From positions 65,015 to 129,014 of the forward strand of contig JAZHSQ010000001.1 in assembly GCA_036454645.1 (NCBI GenBank): DNA of 64,000 nt, given 5' to 3'. The translations under genes and the position numbers were made by a program. The notes beneath the pieces were generated by a model that saw only the letters and a list, made by a program, of their open reading frames with translations, searched no databases and had not been told where the DNA came from. Below, piece by piece: positions 41,980 to 49,838 of this stretch. Each line of letters opens with the position of its first letter. The first letter of the stretch is position 1. The DNA comes from Olsenella_K sp036454645 (GTDB lineage: Bacteria > Actinomycetota > Coriobacteriia > Coriobacteriales > Atopobiaceae).

Positions 41980-42008
41980 ATAATAGAAACGTAAGGAAAC
42001 TTTTAGCT
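41980..42008 (-). promoter_or_regulatory. pstS promoter with possible Pho-type direct repeat
   Basis: On the minus strand TATTAT (41985-41980) is a plausible -10, about 68 bases before the pstS start. Just upstream GTTTC occurs twice 10 bp apart (plus strand GAAAC at 41986-41990 and 41996-42000), one helical turn, as expected for direct-repeat sites of a PhoP/PhoB-type regulator. Regulation by phosphate starvation is inferred from the gene's function. Confidence 0.5.
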
Positions 42009-42062
42009 TCAGGTATGCGCGAGCGGTCGATTTGGATATGCGAGAAAGACGCGCGACCGACC

Positions 42063-42081
42063 AGCTTTTCCGAGAAAAGCT
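42063..42081. repeat. Hairpin AGCTTTTC/GAAAAGCT in the pstS-gap intergenic region
   Basis: A perfect 8-bp stem with a 3-base loop. TTTTAGCTT (42001) and AAGCTAAA (42078) are a further inverted pair. No T-tract follows on either strand. The 490-base divergent region 41913-42402 also holds the pstS promoter, a 150-base C-rich tract (42108-42260) nearly lacking A, and the gap promoter/operator. Confidence 0.45.
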
Positions 42082-42269
42082 AAACGCTGCGGGTTCTTCT
42101 CGCCTGGCGCCCGCGTCGGCCCCCCGCGCCCCGCGCCTGGCGCCCGCGGTCGCCGCCCTCGCGCCCGCCCGCGCCGCCCGGGGCGCGCCTGCCGCCGTCT
42201 GCCGCCCGCCGTCAGACCCCCGCCGCCCGCCCGCGCGCCCCACCCGCTCCCCTAGGGGCACCTCGCGAT

Positions 42270-42301
42270 TTGACAATCACCGCGGATTTAATTAGCGGTG
42301 A
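42270..42301 (+). promoter_or_regulatory. gap promoter -35 with overlapping operator-like palindrome
   Basis: A perfect TTGACA lies at 42270-42275. Directly after it the dyad TCACCGC (42277-42283) / GCGGTGA (42295-42301) encloses an 11-base AT-rich centre (GGATTTAATTA). A -10 is not obvious, but the dyad would cover it. This suggests a repressor operator controlling gap about 100 bases downstream. The regulator is unknown. Confidence 0.55.
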
Positions 42302-42402
42302 GCCAACTTTCCCGTGGGGTCTAGGGGGTTCGTAGGGCCGGCCGACGAGGCTTGGGCGCGCGAGGGCCGGCGCAGGGGCGGCTATTTGAGCGAAGGGGAC
42401 AC

Positions 42403-43434
42403 ATGGAAAAGGTCAGGGTGGGCATCAACGGGTTCGGGCGCATCGGCCGCGTCGTACTACGGAGCCTGGAGATGCGCGACACGTGCGTCGAGGTCTGCGG
42501 GATCAACATCCACAACGCGGATCACGCGCGCATGGCGTACCAGTTCGAGTACGACTCCGTCTTCGGGCGCTTCCAGGGCGACGTCGAGGCGACCGACGAC
42601 GGCATCCGGGTCAACGGCCACGACATCCACGTCTTCTCCGAGGACGACCCGGCCGACATCGACTGGGCGTCGTGCGGCGCCGAGTACGTGATCGAGTCCA
42701 CCGGCAGGTTCCGCACGCTCCTCGGCTGCAGGAGGCACCTGCTCGGCGGCGCGCGCCGCGTCGTGCTCACCGCGCCGAGCAAGGACGACATGCCCATGTT
42801 CGTGATGGGCGTCAACAACGAGGGCTACGACCCCGCCACCATGCAGGTCGTCTCCAACGCGAGCTGCACCACCAACTGCCTCGCGCCCCTCGCCAAGGTC
42901 GTCAACGACGCCTTCGGGATCGAGAAGGGCCTCATGTCGACCATCCACGCCTCCACCTCCAAGCAGAAGCCGGTCGACTCCAACGGCGGCCGCGACTGGA
43001 GGACCGGCCGCTCCGTCATCAACAACATCATCCCCTCGACCACCGGCGCGGCGCGTGCGGTGGGCAGGGTCATCCCCGAGCTGGAGGGGCGCCTCACCGG
43101 CATGAGCTTCCGCGTTCCGGTCAACGACGTCTCGGTCGTCGACCTCACGGCGGAGCTCTCCCGCAAGGCGAGCTACGCCGAGGTCTGCCAGGCCATCCGC
43201 GAGGCGGCGGAGGGCCCCATGAGGGGGGTCATCGAGTACAACACCGACGAGCTCGTCTCGGGCGACCTGCGCGGCAACTACAACGCCTGCATCTTCGACG
43301 AGAAGGCGGGCATCATGCTCGACGACACGTTCGTCAAGCTCATCGCCTGGTACGACAACGAGTGGGGCTATTCTAACAAGGTGATAGACCTGCTCGTCTA
43401 CATGGCGGAGAGGGACGCGGAGGCCGGGCTCTAG
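42403..43434 (+). CDS. gap: Glyceraldehyde-3-phosphate dehydrogenase, type I
   Basis: A 343-residue glycolytic enzyme. VRVGINGFGRIGR opens the NAD(P) fold, SNASCTTNCLAP carries the catalytic Cys155 and IHAST the His182. INNIIPSTTGAARAVG and WYDNEWGYSNKV follow. Two positions that usually set NAD specificity differ: after the second strand the usual Asn-Asp is Asn35-Ile36 (CGINIHNAD), and the segment usually ending Gly/Leu-Pro reads PVDSNGG. Both resemble changes seen in NADP-using GAPDHs. The motif HAYT is HAST. ATG at 42403 follows GAAGGGG. Monocistronic, with its own promoter and a hairpin after the stop. Confidence 0.94.
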   Translation: MEKVRVGINGFGRIGRVVLRSLEMRDTCVEVCGINIHNADHARMAYQFEYDSVFGRFQGDVEATDDGIRVNGHDIHVFSEDDPADIDWASCGAEYVIESTGRFRTLLGCRRHLLGGARRVVLTAPSKDDMPMFVMGVNNEGYDPATMQVVSNASCTTNCLAPLAKVVNDAFGIEKGLMSTIHASTSKQKPVDSNGGRDWRTGRSVINNIIPSTTGAARAVGRVIPELEGRLTGMSFRVPVNDVSVVDLTAELSRKASYAEVCQAIREAAEGPMRGVIEYNTDELVSGDLRGNYNACIFDEKAGIMLDDTFVKLIAWYDNEWGYSNKVIDLLVYMAERDAEAGL

Positions 43435-43454
43435 CCGGCGGGGGGCGCGGCCAG

Positions 43455-43471
43455 GGCGGGCTCTGCCCGCC
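43455..43471 (+). terminator. Hairpin after gap
   Basis: GGCGGGC-TCT-GCCCGCC, a 7-bp stem, about 20 bases after the stop. The 304-base gap 43435-43738 further holds an isolated AT-rich patch (ATTGATTATAACAATAGG at 43489) and the glmS promoter. Confidence 0.5.
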
Positions 43472-43690
43472 GCGCGGCGGCGCCGGTCATTGATTATAAC
43501 AATAGGTGCCGGCAGGTCCTTCTCCGCCGCGCCGCCCGCCCGCCACAGAAAACGCCCACGTGCGTGCCAGCCTGCGAGGAGAGGCGCTGAGCTGCTGATA
43601 TGCCAATCAATGCAAGGGTCGTGCAGCCCCTTGCGCACCCGGTCGCGCGCACTTGCGAAGACTGAAGAGAACCTTAAAAGAATTGTGTCA

Positions 43691-43696
43691 TAGAAT
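43691..43696 (+). promoter_or_regulatory. Promoter -10 box TAGAAT of glmS
   Basis: TAGAAT about 43 bases before the glmS start, in an AT-rich patch (CTTAAAAGAATTGTGTC upstream). A -35 is unclear. No glmS ribozyme core was recognised in the short leader. Confidence 0.5.
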
Positions 43697-43738
43697 AGCC
43701 TCCGTCACTGCGAGCAGACAAGCGAGGGGGCTCATCCC

Positions 43739-45583
43739 ATGTGCGGAATCATCGCCTACACCGGCGCCAACCAGGCCGTCGCCCATCTCCTGGACGGGCT
43801 CCAGGCGCTGGAGTACCGCGGCTACGACTCGGCCGGCGTCGCCGTGCTCTCGGACTCCGGCAACGTCCACGTGGTCAAGTGCAAGGGGCGCGTCGCCACG
43901 CTGCGCGAGCGCTGCCAGGCCGCGAACCTCGTGGGGACCTGCGGGATCGGCCACACGCGCTGGGCGACGCACGGCGCCCCCTCCGACCGCAACTCCCACC
44001 CCCACACGGACTGCTCCGGCAGGGTCGCGATCGTCCACAACGGCATCATCGAGAACTTCGAGGAGCTCCGCCAGACGCTGCGCCTCTCGGGCCACGAGTT
44101 CAGGAGCGACACGGACTCCGAGGTCATCGCCCACCTCTTCGAGGAGGCCTGGCGCGGCCCCGCGCACGGCAGCCTCGTGGAGGCGCTGAGGAACACCGCC
44201 GCCCGCCTCGAGGGCTCCTGGTCGATCGCGGTCGAGTGCGCCGACGCCCCCGGCCAGGTCGTGGTGACCCGCCACGGCAGCCCGCTCGTGGTCGCCTCCA
44301 CCGAGGAGGGCGCCTTCGCCGCCTCCGACGTCATGCCGCTCGCCGCCGTGACGAGCCACGTCATGCAGCTCGACGACGGCGACGTCGCCCTGCTCTCGCG
44401 CGACGGCTCCGTCGAGGTCTTCGACGCCTCCGGCGAGCCGGTGCGCCAGCCCAAGACCCTCGACATCGACTGGGACGCCTCCGCGGCGACCCTCGGCGGC
44501 TACCCCGACTTCATGAGCAAGGAGATCTCGGAGCAGCCCGAGGCGATCGAGCGCCTGCTCAGGGGCCGACTCGGCGAGCACGGCGTCGAGATGGACGAGC
44601 TCGACATGACCGACGAGGACCTCGCCCTCGTCGACCGCATCTACATCGTGGCCTGCGGCACCTCCTACCACGTGGGGCTCATCGCCAAGACCATGATCGA
44701 GCACTGGGCGAAGGTCTTCGTCTCGGTGGAGTACGCCTCCGAGTTCAACTACTCCGACGTGCTCGTCACCGACCACACGCTCTGCGTCATCGTCACCCAG
44801 TCGGGCGAGACGGCGGACACCCTCTCCGCCGCGCGCAGGCTCAAGGGCATGGGCTGCAAGGTCTTCGCGATCACCAACGTCCTCGGCAGCTCGGCGGCCC
44901 GCGAGTCCGACGGCACCCTCTACATCCAGGCGGGGCCCGAGGTGGCCGTCGCCTCGACCAAGGCCTACACGGCCCAGATGGTCGCCGGCGCCCTGCTCGC
45001 CCTCAGGCTCGCGCTCGCCTGCGGCCAGATGACGCGCGAGGAGGTGGGGAAGGTCTTCCGCGAGCTGGAGAAGGTCCCCGACGCCATCCGCGAGGTCTTC
45101 CGCCGCAGCTGGCAGGACAAGCAGGCCGTGCCGCTCTTCCGCGACGCCCAGAGCGCGCTCTACCTCGGGCGCGGCACCAGCTCCACGACCGCCTACGAGG
45201 GCGCGCTCAAGATGAAGGAGATCGCCTACGTCCACGCCGAGGCCTACCCGGCAGGCGAGATGAAGCACGGCCCCATCGCCCTCATCCAGCCGGGCTTCCC
45301 GGTGCTCGCCGTGGTGCCGGCCGACCACGTGCACGACAAGACCGTCTCCAACATCATGGAGTCCAAGGCCCGCGGCGCCAGGATCGTCGCCGTGGCGACC
45401 GACGGCGACGAGCAGGTCGCCAACCTCGCGGACCACGTGCTGTGGGTCCCGCAGATGGACGAGTACGTGGTGCCGATCGTGGCGGTGGTGCACCTGCAGA
45501 TGCTGGCGCGCTACGTCGCGCTCGCCAAGGGGCTCGACGTCGACAAGCCCAGGAACCTCGCCAAGTCCGTGACGGTCGAGTAG
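43739..45583 (+). CDS. glmS: Glutamine-fructose-6-phosphate aminotransferase GlmS
   Basis: A 614-residue enzyme making glucosamine-6-phosphate for peptidoglycan. MCGIIAYTGANQAVAHLLDGLQALEYRGYDSAGVAV has the N-terminal nucleophile Cys. HTRWATHGAPSDRNSHPH is the glutaminase block and PDFMSKEISEQPEAIERLLRGR the hinge. Two SIS sugar-isomerase domains follow (VACGTSYHVG, VTQSGETADTL, YLGRGTSSTTAYEGALKMKEIAYVHAEAYPAGEMKHGPIALI), ending with AKSVTVE. It is followed after 10 bases by the metalloprotease-like gene, a likely operon. Confidence 0.97.
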   Translation: MCGIIAYTGANQAVAHLLDGLQALEYRGYDSAGVAVLSDSGNVHVVKCKGRVATLRERCQAANLVGTCGIGHTRWATHGAPSDRNSHPHTDCSGRVAIVHNGIIENFEELRQTLRLSGHEFRSDTDSEVIAHLFEEAWRGPAHGSLVEALRNTAARLEGSWSIAVECADAPGQVVVTRHGSPLVVASTEEGAFAASDVMPLAAVTSHVMQLDDGDVALLSRDGSVEVFDASGEPVRQPKTLDIDWDASAATLGGYPDFMSKEISEQPEAIERLLRGRLGEHGVEMDELDMTDEDLALVDRIYIVACGTSYHVGLIAKTMIEHWAKVFVSVEYASEFNYSDVLVTDHTLCVIVTQSGETADTLSAARRLKGMGCKVFAITNVLGSSAARESDGTLYIQAGPEVAVASTKAYTAQMVAGALLALRLALACGQMTREEVGKVFRELEKVPDAIREVFRRSWQDKQAVPLFRDAQSALYLGRGTSSTTAYEGALKMKEIAYVHAEAYPAGEMKHGPIALIQPGFPVLAVVPADHVHDKTVSNIMESKARGARIVAVATDGDEQVANLADHVLWVPQMDEYVVPIVAVVHLQMLARYVALAKGLDVDKPRNLAKSVTVE

Positions 45584-45593
45584 GGCCCGGGGC

Positions 45594-46736
45594 ATGGGGA
45601 GGCGCCAGGGAGGGGGAGGGGCCGGCCGGCGCGCCGCCTCGCGCGGGACGCGCGCGAGGCTCGCGCTCGCGGGCGCCCTCGTCGCCTGGAGCCTGGGCCT
45701 GTGGGCGGCCGTCTCGCACGCGCCCGGCCTCTTCTTCCCCGGCTACCGTGCGGCCACGAGGGCCGTGGAGTCCGCCCTCGCCGCCGCGACGGGCCTGGTG
45801 CCCTTCGCCGTGTGGGACCTCGGCCTGGCGGCCCTCGCCGCCTGGGCGCTCGTCGCGCTCGTCCGCGCCCTCGCGGGGCGCCGGGCGCTCCTGCCATGGC
45901 TCTCGTGGGTCCTGCTCGTCTGCGCGGCGACGGCGGCCGCGCTATGCGGCTGGGCGCTCGACCACTACGCGCCCCCGCTCGCGGATGAGGTGGGCCTCGA
46001 GGTCGGCGCGTACTCGGAGGACGAGCTCTCCTCGGCGACCGAGGGCTACCTCGCCGACGCGGCCGCGCTCGCGGGGGAGGTGGCGCGCGACGGCGACGGC
46101 GCGCTCGCCAAGCCCGACTTCTACGACCTGGCGCGCGCCGCCGGCTCGGCCTACGAGCCCCTCGGCGAGAGGTACCCCTTCTTCCGGGGCGGCTCGACGG
46201 CGCCGGTGAAGGCCCTCCTCCTCTGGGGGAGGCCCCTGCTCATGAGCGGCTACGTGGGCATGTTCTGGGCGCCGACCGGCGAGGCGGGCGTGCCCGTGGA
46301 CTGCGCCGCGGCGGAGCTGCCCTTCGTCATGTGCCACGAGGCGGCGCACCGCCTGGGGGTCGCGAGCGAGGAGGAGGCCAACTTCGCGGCCTACCTCGCC
46401 TGCGAGGCGAGTGGGGACGCGCGGCTGCGCTATGCGGGCGCCTACAGCGCCTTCTGCTACTGCCTGAACGCCCTCGCCGCGCAGGACCCGGACCGCGCCG
46501 GGCAGGTCGTGGCGGACGCCGCGGACGCGGCCGGGGAGGAGGGGGTCGGCCTCGTGCTCCGGGACCGTGCCGACTCGATCGAGCACTACGAGGCCTACCG
46601 CAGCTCCTTCGAGGCGGTGGGGGACGCGGTCAACGAGACCTACCTCACGAGCTTCGGGGAGGAGCAGGGCGTGCGCTCCTACGGCCTGGTCGTCGACTAC
46701 CTGATCGCCTGGCGGCAGGCGCGCGCCGGCGCGTAG
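45594..46736 (+). CDS. DUF3810-type membrane protein with HExxH zinc-protease motif
   Basis: A 380-residue protein. Membrane segments near 22-42, 68-92 and 101-121 precede a large domain. The domain contains CHEAAHRLGVASEEEANFAAYLAC: HEAAH (248-252) with a downstream Glu is a zinc-metallopeptidase pattern. The ordering fits the DUF3810 family, whose substrates are unknown. The topology places the motif next to the membrane, probably outside. It begins 10 bases after glmS, suggesting coexpression with cell-wall precursor synthesis, but nothing in the sequence gives the substrate. The first 20 residues are Arg/Gly-rich. Confidence 0.8.
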   Translation: MGRRQGGGGAGRRAASRGTRARLALAGALVAWSLGLWAAVSHAPGLFFPGYRAATRAVESALAAATGLVPFAVWDLGLAALAAWALVALVRALAGRRALLPWLSWVLLVCAATAAALCGWALDHYAPPLADEVGLEVGAYSEDELSSATEGYLADAAALAGEVARDGDGALAKPDFYDLARAAGSAYEPLGERYPFFRGGSTAPVKALLLWGRPLLMSGYVGMFWAPTGEAGVPVDCAAAELPFVMCHEAAHRLGVASEEEANFAAYLACEASGDARLRYAGAYSAFCYCLNALAAQDPDRAGQVVADAADAAGEEGVGLVLRDRADSIEHYEAYRSSFEAVGDAVNETYLTSFGEEQGVRSYGLVVDYLIAWRQARAGA

Positions 46737-46820
46737 GCGCCGCCGCGGGGCCGCCCGCGCGCCTGCGCTGGGGTTCGCGTGTAGATGCCCTCCTCGCCCT
46801 CGCGGGCGCGCCCGCGGCCC

Positions 46821-46826
46821 TACAAT
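46821..46826 (+). promoter_or_regulatory. Promoter -10 box TACAAT before the J-domain gene
   Basis: TACAAT in CGGCCCTACAATTGG, about 65 bases before the start. The context CGGCCCTAYAAT is shared with the TATAAT box at 28625. A 16-bp palindrome CGCGGGCGCGCCCGCG (46801-46816) lies just upstream and may be an operator or a terminator for the upstream gene. Confidence 0.5.
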
Positions 46827-46890
46827 TGGCCCTTGGACGATTGGGTGCTAGAGGGCCTGGCGGACGGCGTTCCGTCTGGGGAGGTTTTCC

Positions 46891-48012
46891 GTGAGGTTCC
46901 AGGAGATGACCAAGGAGGGCGCCGAGAGGATCCTCGGCGTGCCGAGCCAGTACACCAAGGGCGACCTGAGGCAGTGCTACACGGCGAAGGCCCGCGAGTA
47001 CCACCCCGACACCGCGGCCCAGAACGGCCTCACCCCCGAGCAGGCCCAGTCCAAGATGACCGACGTGAACAAGGCCTATGACTTCCTCAAGGGGCAGTTC
47101 GAGGGCGCGAACGAGGGGCGCGTGGTCGTGCGCGGCACCTGGGAGACCGCGGCCGCCGCGAGCGGCATAGAGAGCGGCTTCGCCGGGGTCGACTGGCGCT
47201 ACGGCACGGGCCCCGACCCCGCGCCCTCCTCCGGCGCCCACTTCCGCAAGGGCGCGCCCGCCGGCTTCGGCGCCTACGGGACGAACAACTACGGGACCTA
47301 CGAGGGCTCGGAGACGTGGAACGCGGGCGTCGCCGGCGCGGCGGACGACGACTTCTGGAGCTTCGCCGACGAGGGCGCCTCGGCCGCCGACGAGAGGGTC
47401 CCCGTGACGCCGCGCACGTTCCTCCTCGGCCCCGTGGTGCTGCGCGTGCTCCTCTCGGCCCTCTTCGCCTGGCTGTGGTGGCGCACCTTCCCGCTCGTGG
47501 GCGACAACCTCGTGCGCTACCCCGTGGCCACCGGCGCGGGCGCCCCCGACCTCCTCGGCGTGGCGCGCCTCGTGGCGGGGCTCGTCTACCCCACCTACCT
47601 GCTCGCCGTCGAGGTCCTGGCGGGCCAGGTCTCCGGCCTCGTCCGCGAGGTCCTGAACGGGCTCCTCTCCTGGGCGACCGGCACCTACTACGACCTCAGG
47701 CCCAAGAGCGCGAGCTACGGCTGCGCCCTCTCCCGCATGGTCCGGAACCAGCTCTGGAGCGTCCTGATGGTGCCCCTCGTGCTCTGGCTCGCCGGCAGGT
47801 GCGCGGCGGCGCCGGCGGCAGACCTCGCCCAGCGGTTCGCCTGGGGCGCGCTCGCCGTGGCGCTCGGCGTCGACACGCTGGCGGCCGTCGTGCACGGCGG
47901 CTTCGTGAACATCTGGACCACGGCGCTCTCCGAGCGCATCGAGGCGAGCTACCTCATGGTCCGCAAGCGCATCCTCGAGCGCTGCGGCAAGTGGAACGAG
48001 CGCGGCCGCTAG
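46891..48012 (+). CDS. Membrane protein with N-terminal J-domain
   Basis: A 373-residue protein. Residues about 5-70 are a DnaJ domain: GAERILGVPSQYTKGDLRQCYTAKAREYHPDTAA with the essential HPD (38-40), then KMTDVNKAYDFLK. A Gly/Tyr/Thr-rich linker follows. The C-terminal half has about four membrane segments (LLGPVVLRVLLSALFAWLWW, LVAGLVYPTYLLAVEVL, LWSVLMVPLVLWLAGR, FAWGALAVALGVDTLAAVV). It should recruit DnaK to the membrane. It lacks the zinc-finger and client domains of DnaJ, so it is a specialised co-chaperone. GTG start at 46891 behind GGGGAGG. Confidence 0.85.
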   Translation: MRFQEMTKEGAERILGVPSQYTKGDLRQCYTAKAREYHPDTAAQNGLTPEQAQSKMTDVNKAYDFLKGQFEGANEGRVVVRGTWETAAAASGIESGFAGVDWRYGTGPDPAPSSGAHFRKGAPAGFGAYGTNNYGTYEGSETWNAGVAGAADDDFWSFADEGASAADERVPVTPRTFLLGPVVLRVLLSALFAWLWWRTFPLVGDNLVRYPVATGAGAPDLLGVARLVAGLVYPTYLLAVEVLAGQVSGLVREVLNGLLSWATGTYYDLRPKSASYGCALSRMVRNQLWSVLMVPLVLWLAGRCAAAPAADLAQRFAWGALAVALGVDTLAAVVHGGFVNIWTTALSERIEASYLMVRKRILERCGKWNERGR

Positions 48013-48024
48013 GGTCCCGGCGGC

Positions 48025-48057
48025 GCCGGACCGCGCCGGACTGCGCCGGACCGCGCC
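48025..48057 (+). repeat. 10-bp tandem repeat, 3.3 copies, before the LCP gene
   Basis: GCCGGACCGC, GCCGGACTGC, GCCGGACCGC and GCC follow each other directly. The period of 10 bp is close to one helical turn. It sits just upstream of GCTATCGTTC, a possible weak -10, about 90 bases before the LCP start. Confidence 0.65.
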
Positions 48058-48149
48058 ATGCTATCGTTCGTGACTGACTAGACGCCCGCCGCCCCGGGCG
48101 AGCGCGGGCCCGCCCGGACCCCGGGGCGGCAACGAGGTTTGGACCCCCT

Positions 48150-49682
48150 ATGCCTGACAAGAACAGCCGCGCCGGCGGCAGGCCCCCGCGCTACGTCGGC
48201 CCGAGCGACAACCCCTACGACGCGGGCGACGCCATCGACGCGTACGCCCCGGACGAGGCGGACGTGGTCGACTTCAGGAGCGGGCGCCCCGTCGGGGCGC
48301 CGTCCGGCAGGCAGGGCCGCGCGCCCGCGGCCCGGCGCGCGACGCCCGCCGGCGCCGCCAACCCCTACGCCGCCGGCCCCGCCTACCCCGACAGGTCCCA
48401 GGCGCCCTCCCCGGCGGGCGCCCCCGAGCCCGACCCCCTCGACGTCCCGGTCCCGAGCAGGGAGAGCTACCGGGAGGAGTACGCCTACGAGCGCGACTTC
48501 GAGGAGGACTACGCGCGGGACTTCCCGGCGGACTACGGCCGCGCCGGGGCGGCGCGGCCCGCGGGCGCCGGCCGGCGCCAGGCTGCGGCCGCGCCGTCCA
48601 ACCTCGGCGGCGGCGCCAGGATCTCGCGCCGCGGCGCGCTCGAGCGCGCGGCGGACCGCGTGGCCCACGGAGGCCCCCGCCAGTACCGGCCCGTCTCGTC
48701 CTACGACGAGGAGGGCGCCCGCGGCGGGCGCTCCCGCCGGCGGCAGGGGCGCCCCGGCGGGCGCGGCCACGGCCACCGCGGACTCGTGGTCCTCGTCTGC
48801 GCCGTCGCGGCGGTGGTCGCACTCTACGTCGCCGTCTTCGGGCCGATCGACCGCGAGCTCGCCTTCGACGACTCCGAGCAGCAGGCGCTCTCGCAGGAGA
48901 CGGGCTGGCACCTGCCTGGCGCGCCCTACTACGTGCTGGCGCTCGGCTCCGACGCGCGCGAGGGCGACGCCTACTCCCGCTCCGACACGATGATCCTCGT
49001 CCGGATCGACCCCATCGCGAGCAAGCTCACGCTCGTGTCCATCCCGCGCGACACCAAGGTCGAGATCGAGGGGCACGGCACGCAGAAGATCAACGCGGCG
49101 TACGCCTTCGACGGGCCGGCCGGCGCGGCGCGCGCCGTGAGCAAGCTCACGGGCGTGTCCGTCTCCCACGTGGGCGTCGTCTACTTCGACGGCATCTCCG
49201 GCCTGGTGGACGCCCTGGGCGGCGTCACGGTCGACGTGCCGGTCGACGTGAACGACCCCGACTACACCGGCCTCGTGATGCCCGCGGGCACCTACGAGAT
49301 GGACGGCGAGACCGCGCTGCTCTTCTCGCGCGTGCGCCACGGGTTCGCCAACGGGGACTTCCAGCGCCAGGCCGACCAGCGCATCCTGATCCAGGCGATC
49401 CTGGACAAGATCCTCTCGTCGGGGCCGGCCGGGGTCATGGCGCTCTCGCAGCAGATCGGCAGCCTCGCGAGCACCGACATGAGGTGCTACAACCTGATTC
49501 CGCTGATGCTGCGCTTCACCCTCACCAAGCCCACGGTCTACTCGTGCTCGATCCCCTCGACGACCGCCACGATCGACGGCGTCTCCTACGTCATCGCCGA
49601 CGAGGAGGGGCTGCGCACGATGATGGCCAAGGTGGACGCGGGCGCCGACCCCAACGCCGACGCCGTGTCCGCCGTGGGGTAG
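48150..49682 (+). CDS. LytR-CpsA-Psr (LCP) family cell-wall glycopolymer ligase
   Basis: A 510-residue protein. A long cytosolic N-terminus (1-208) rich in Pro, Arg, Ala and Tyr is followed by one membrane helix (211-230), then the extracellular LCP domain. LALGSDAREGDAYSRSDTMILVRID (around 263-287), VSIPRDTKVEI (catalytic Arg300/Asp301), GTQKINAAYAFDGP and SRVRHGFANGDFQRQADQR are signatures. LCP enzymes transfer wall teichoic acid-like or capsular polymers from lipid carriers to peptidoglycan. Here the rhamnose genes may supply one such polymer. It is followed by a very large hairpin. Confidence 0.94.
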   Translation: MPDKNSRAGGRPPRYVGPSDNPYDAGDAIDAYAPDEADVVDFRSGRPVGAPSGRQGRAPAARRATPAGAANPYAAGPAYPDRSQAPSPAGAPEPDPLDVPVPSRESYREEYAYERDFEEDYARDFPADYGRAGAARPAGAGRRQAAAAPSNLGGGARISRRGALERAADRVAHGGPRQYRPVSSYDEEGARGGRSRRRQGRPGGRGHGHRGLVVLVCAVAAVVALYVAVFGPIDRELAFDDSEQQALSQETGWHLPGAPYYVLALGSDAREGDAYSRSDTMILVRIDPIASKLTLVSIPRDTKVEIEGHGTQKINAAYAFDGPAGAARAVSKLTGVSVSHVGVVYFDGISGLVDALGGVTVDVPVDVNDPDYTGLVMPAGTYEMDGETALLFSRVRHGFANGDFQRQADQRILIQAILDKILSSGPAGVMALSQQIGSLASTDMRCYNLIPLMLRFTLTKPTVYSCSIPSTTATIDGVSYVIADEEGLRTMMAKVDAGADPNADAVSAVG

Positions 49683-49752
49683 CGAGGGGGCCCGCCCGGG
49701 CGGCGCGCGCCCGCCTGGTGGCGCCGCCCGGGGCGGATACGCGCCCCCTCGC
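49682..49752. terminator. Large nested terminator hairpin after the LCP gene
   Basis: Outer arms GCGAGGGGGC (49682-49691) and GCCCCCTCGC (49743-49752) are perfectly complementary. Inside, CCGCC-CGGGCGGCG pairs with CGCCGCCCGGGGCGG over 14 bp with one bulge. The whole 71-base structure starts at the stop codon. No T-tract, but likely a strong terminator. Confidence 0.7.
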
Positions 49753-49769
49753 TGGGGTATCCTCTCTCC

Positions 49770-49775
49770 TATAGG
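49770..49775 (+). promoter_or_regulatory. Possible -10 (TATAGG) of the envelope operon
   Basis: TATAGG, with an alternative TATCCT 12 bases upstream, about 65 bases before the amaP start and just after the LCP terminator. Weak match, supported by position. Confidence 0.35.
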
Positions 49776-49838
49776 GTTTCGCAGCCGGACGACTTCCGCC
49801 CCGGGCGGGAACCGCTCGCGATTTCGAGGAGAGTCTCC

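Noticed and set aside
43697..43738. glmS ribozyme before glmS
   Set aside because: The leader after the -10 is only about 40 bases and lacks the ribozyme core.
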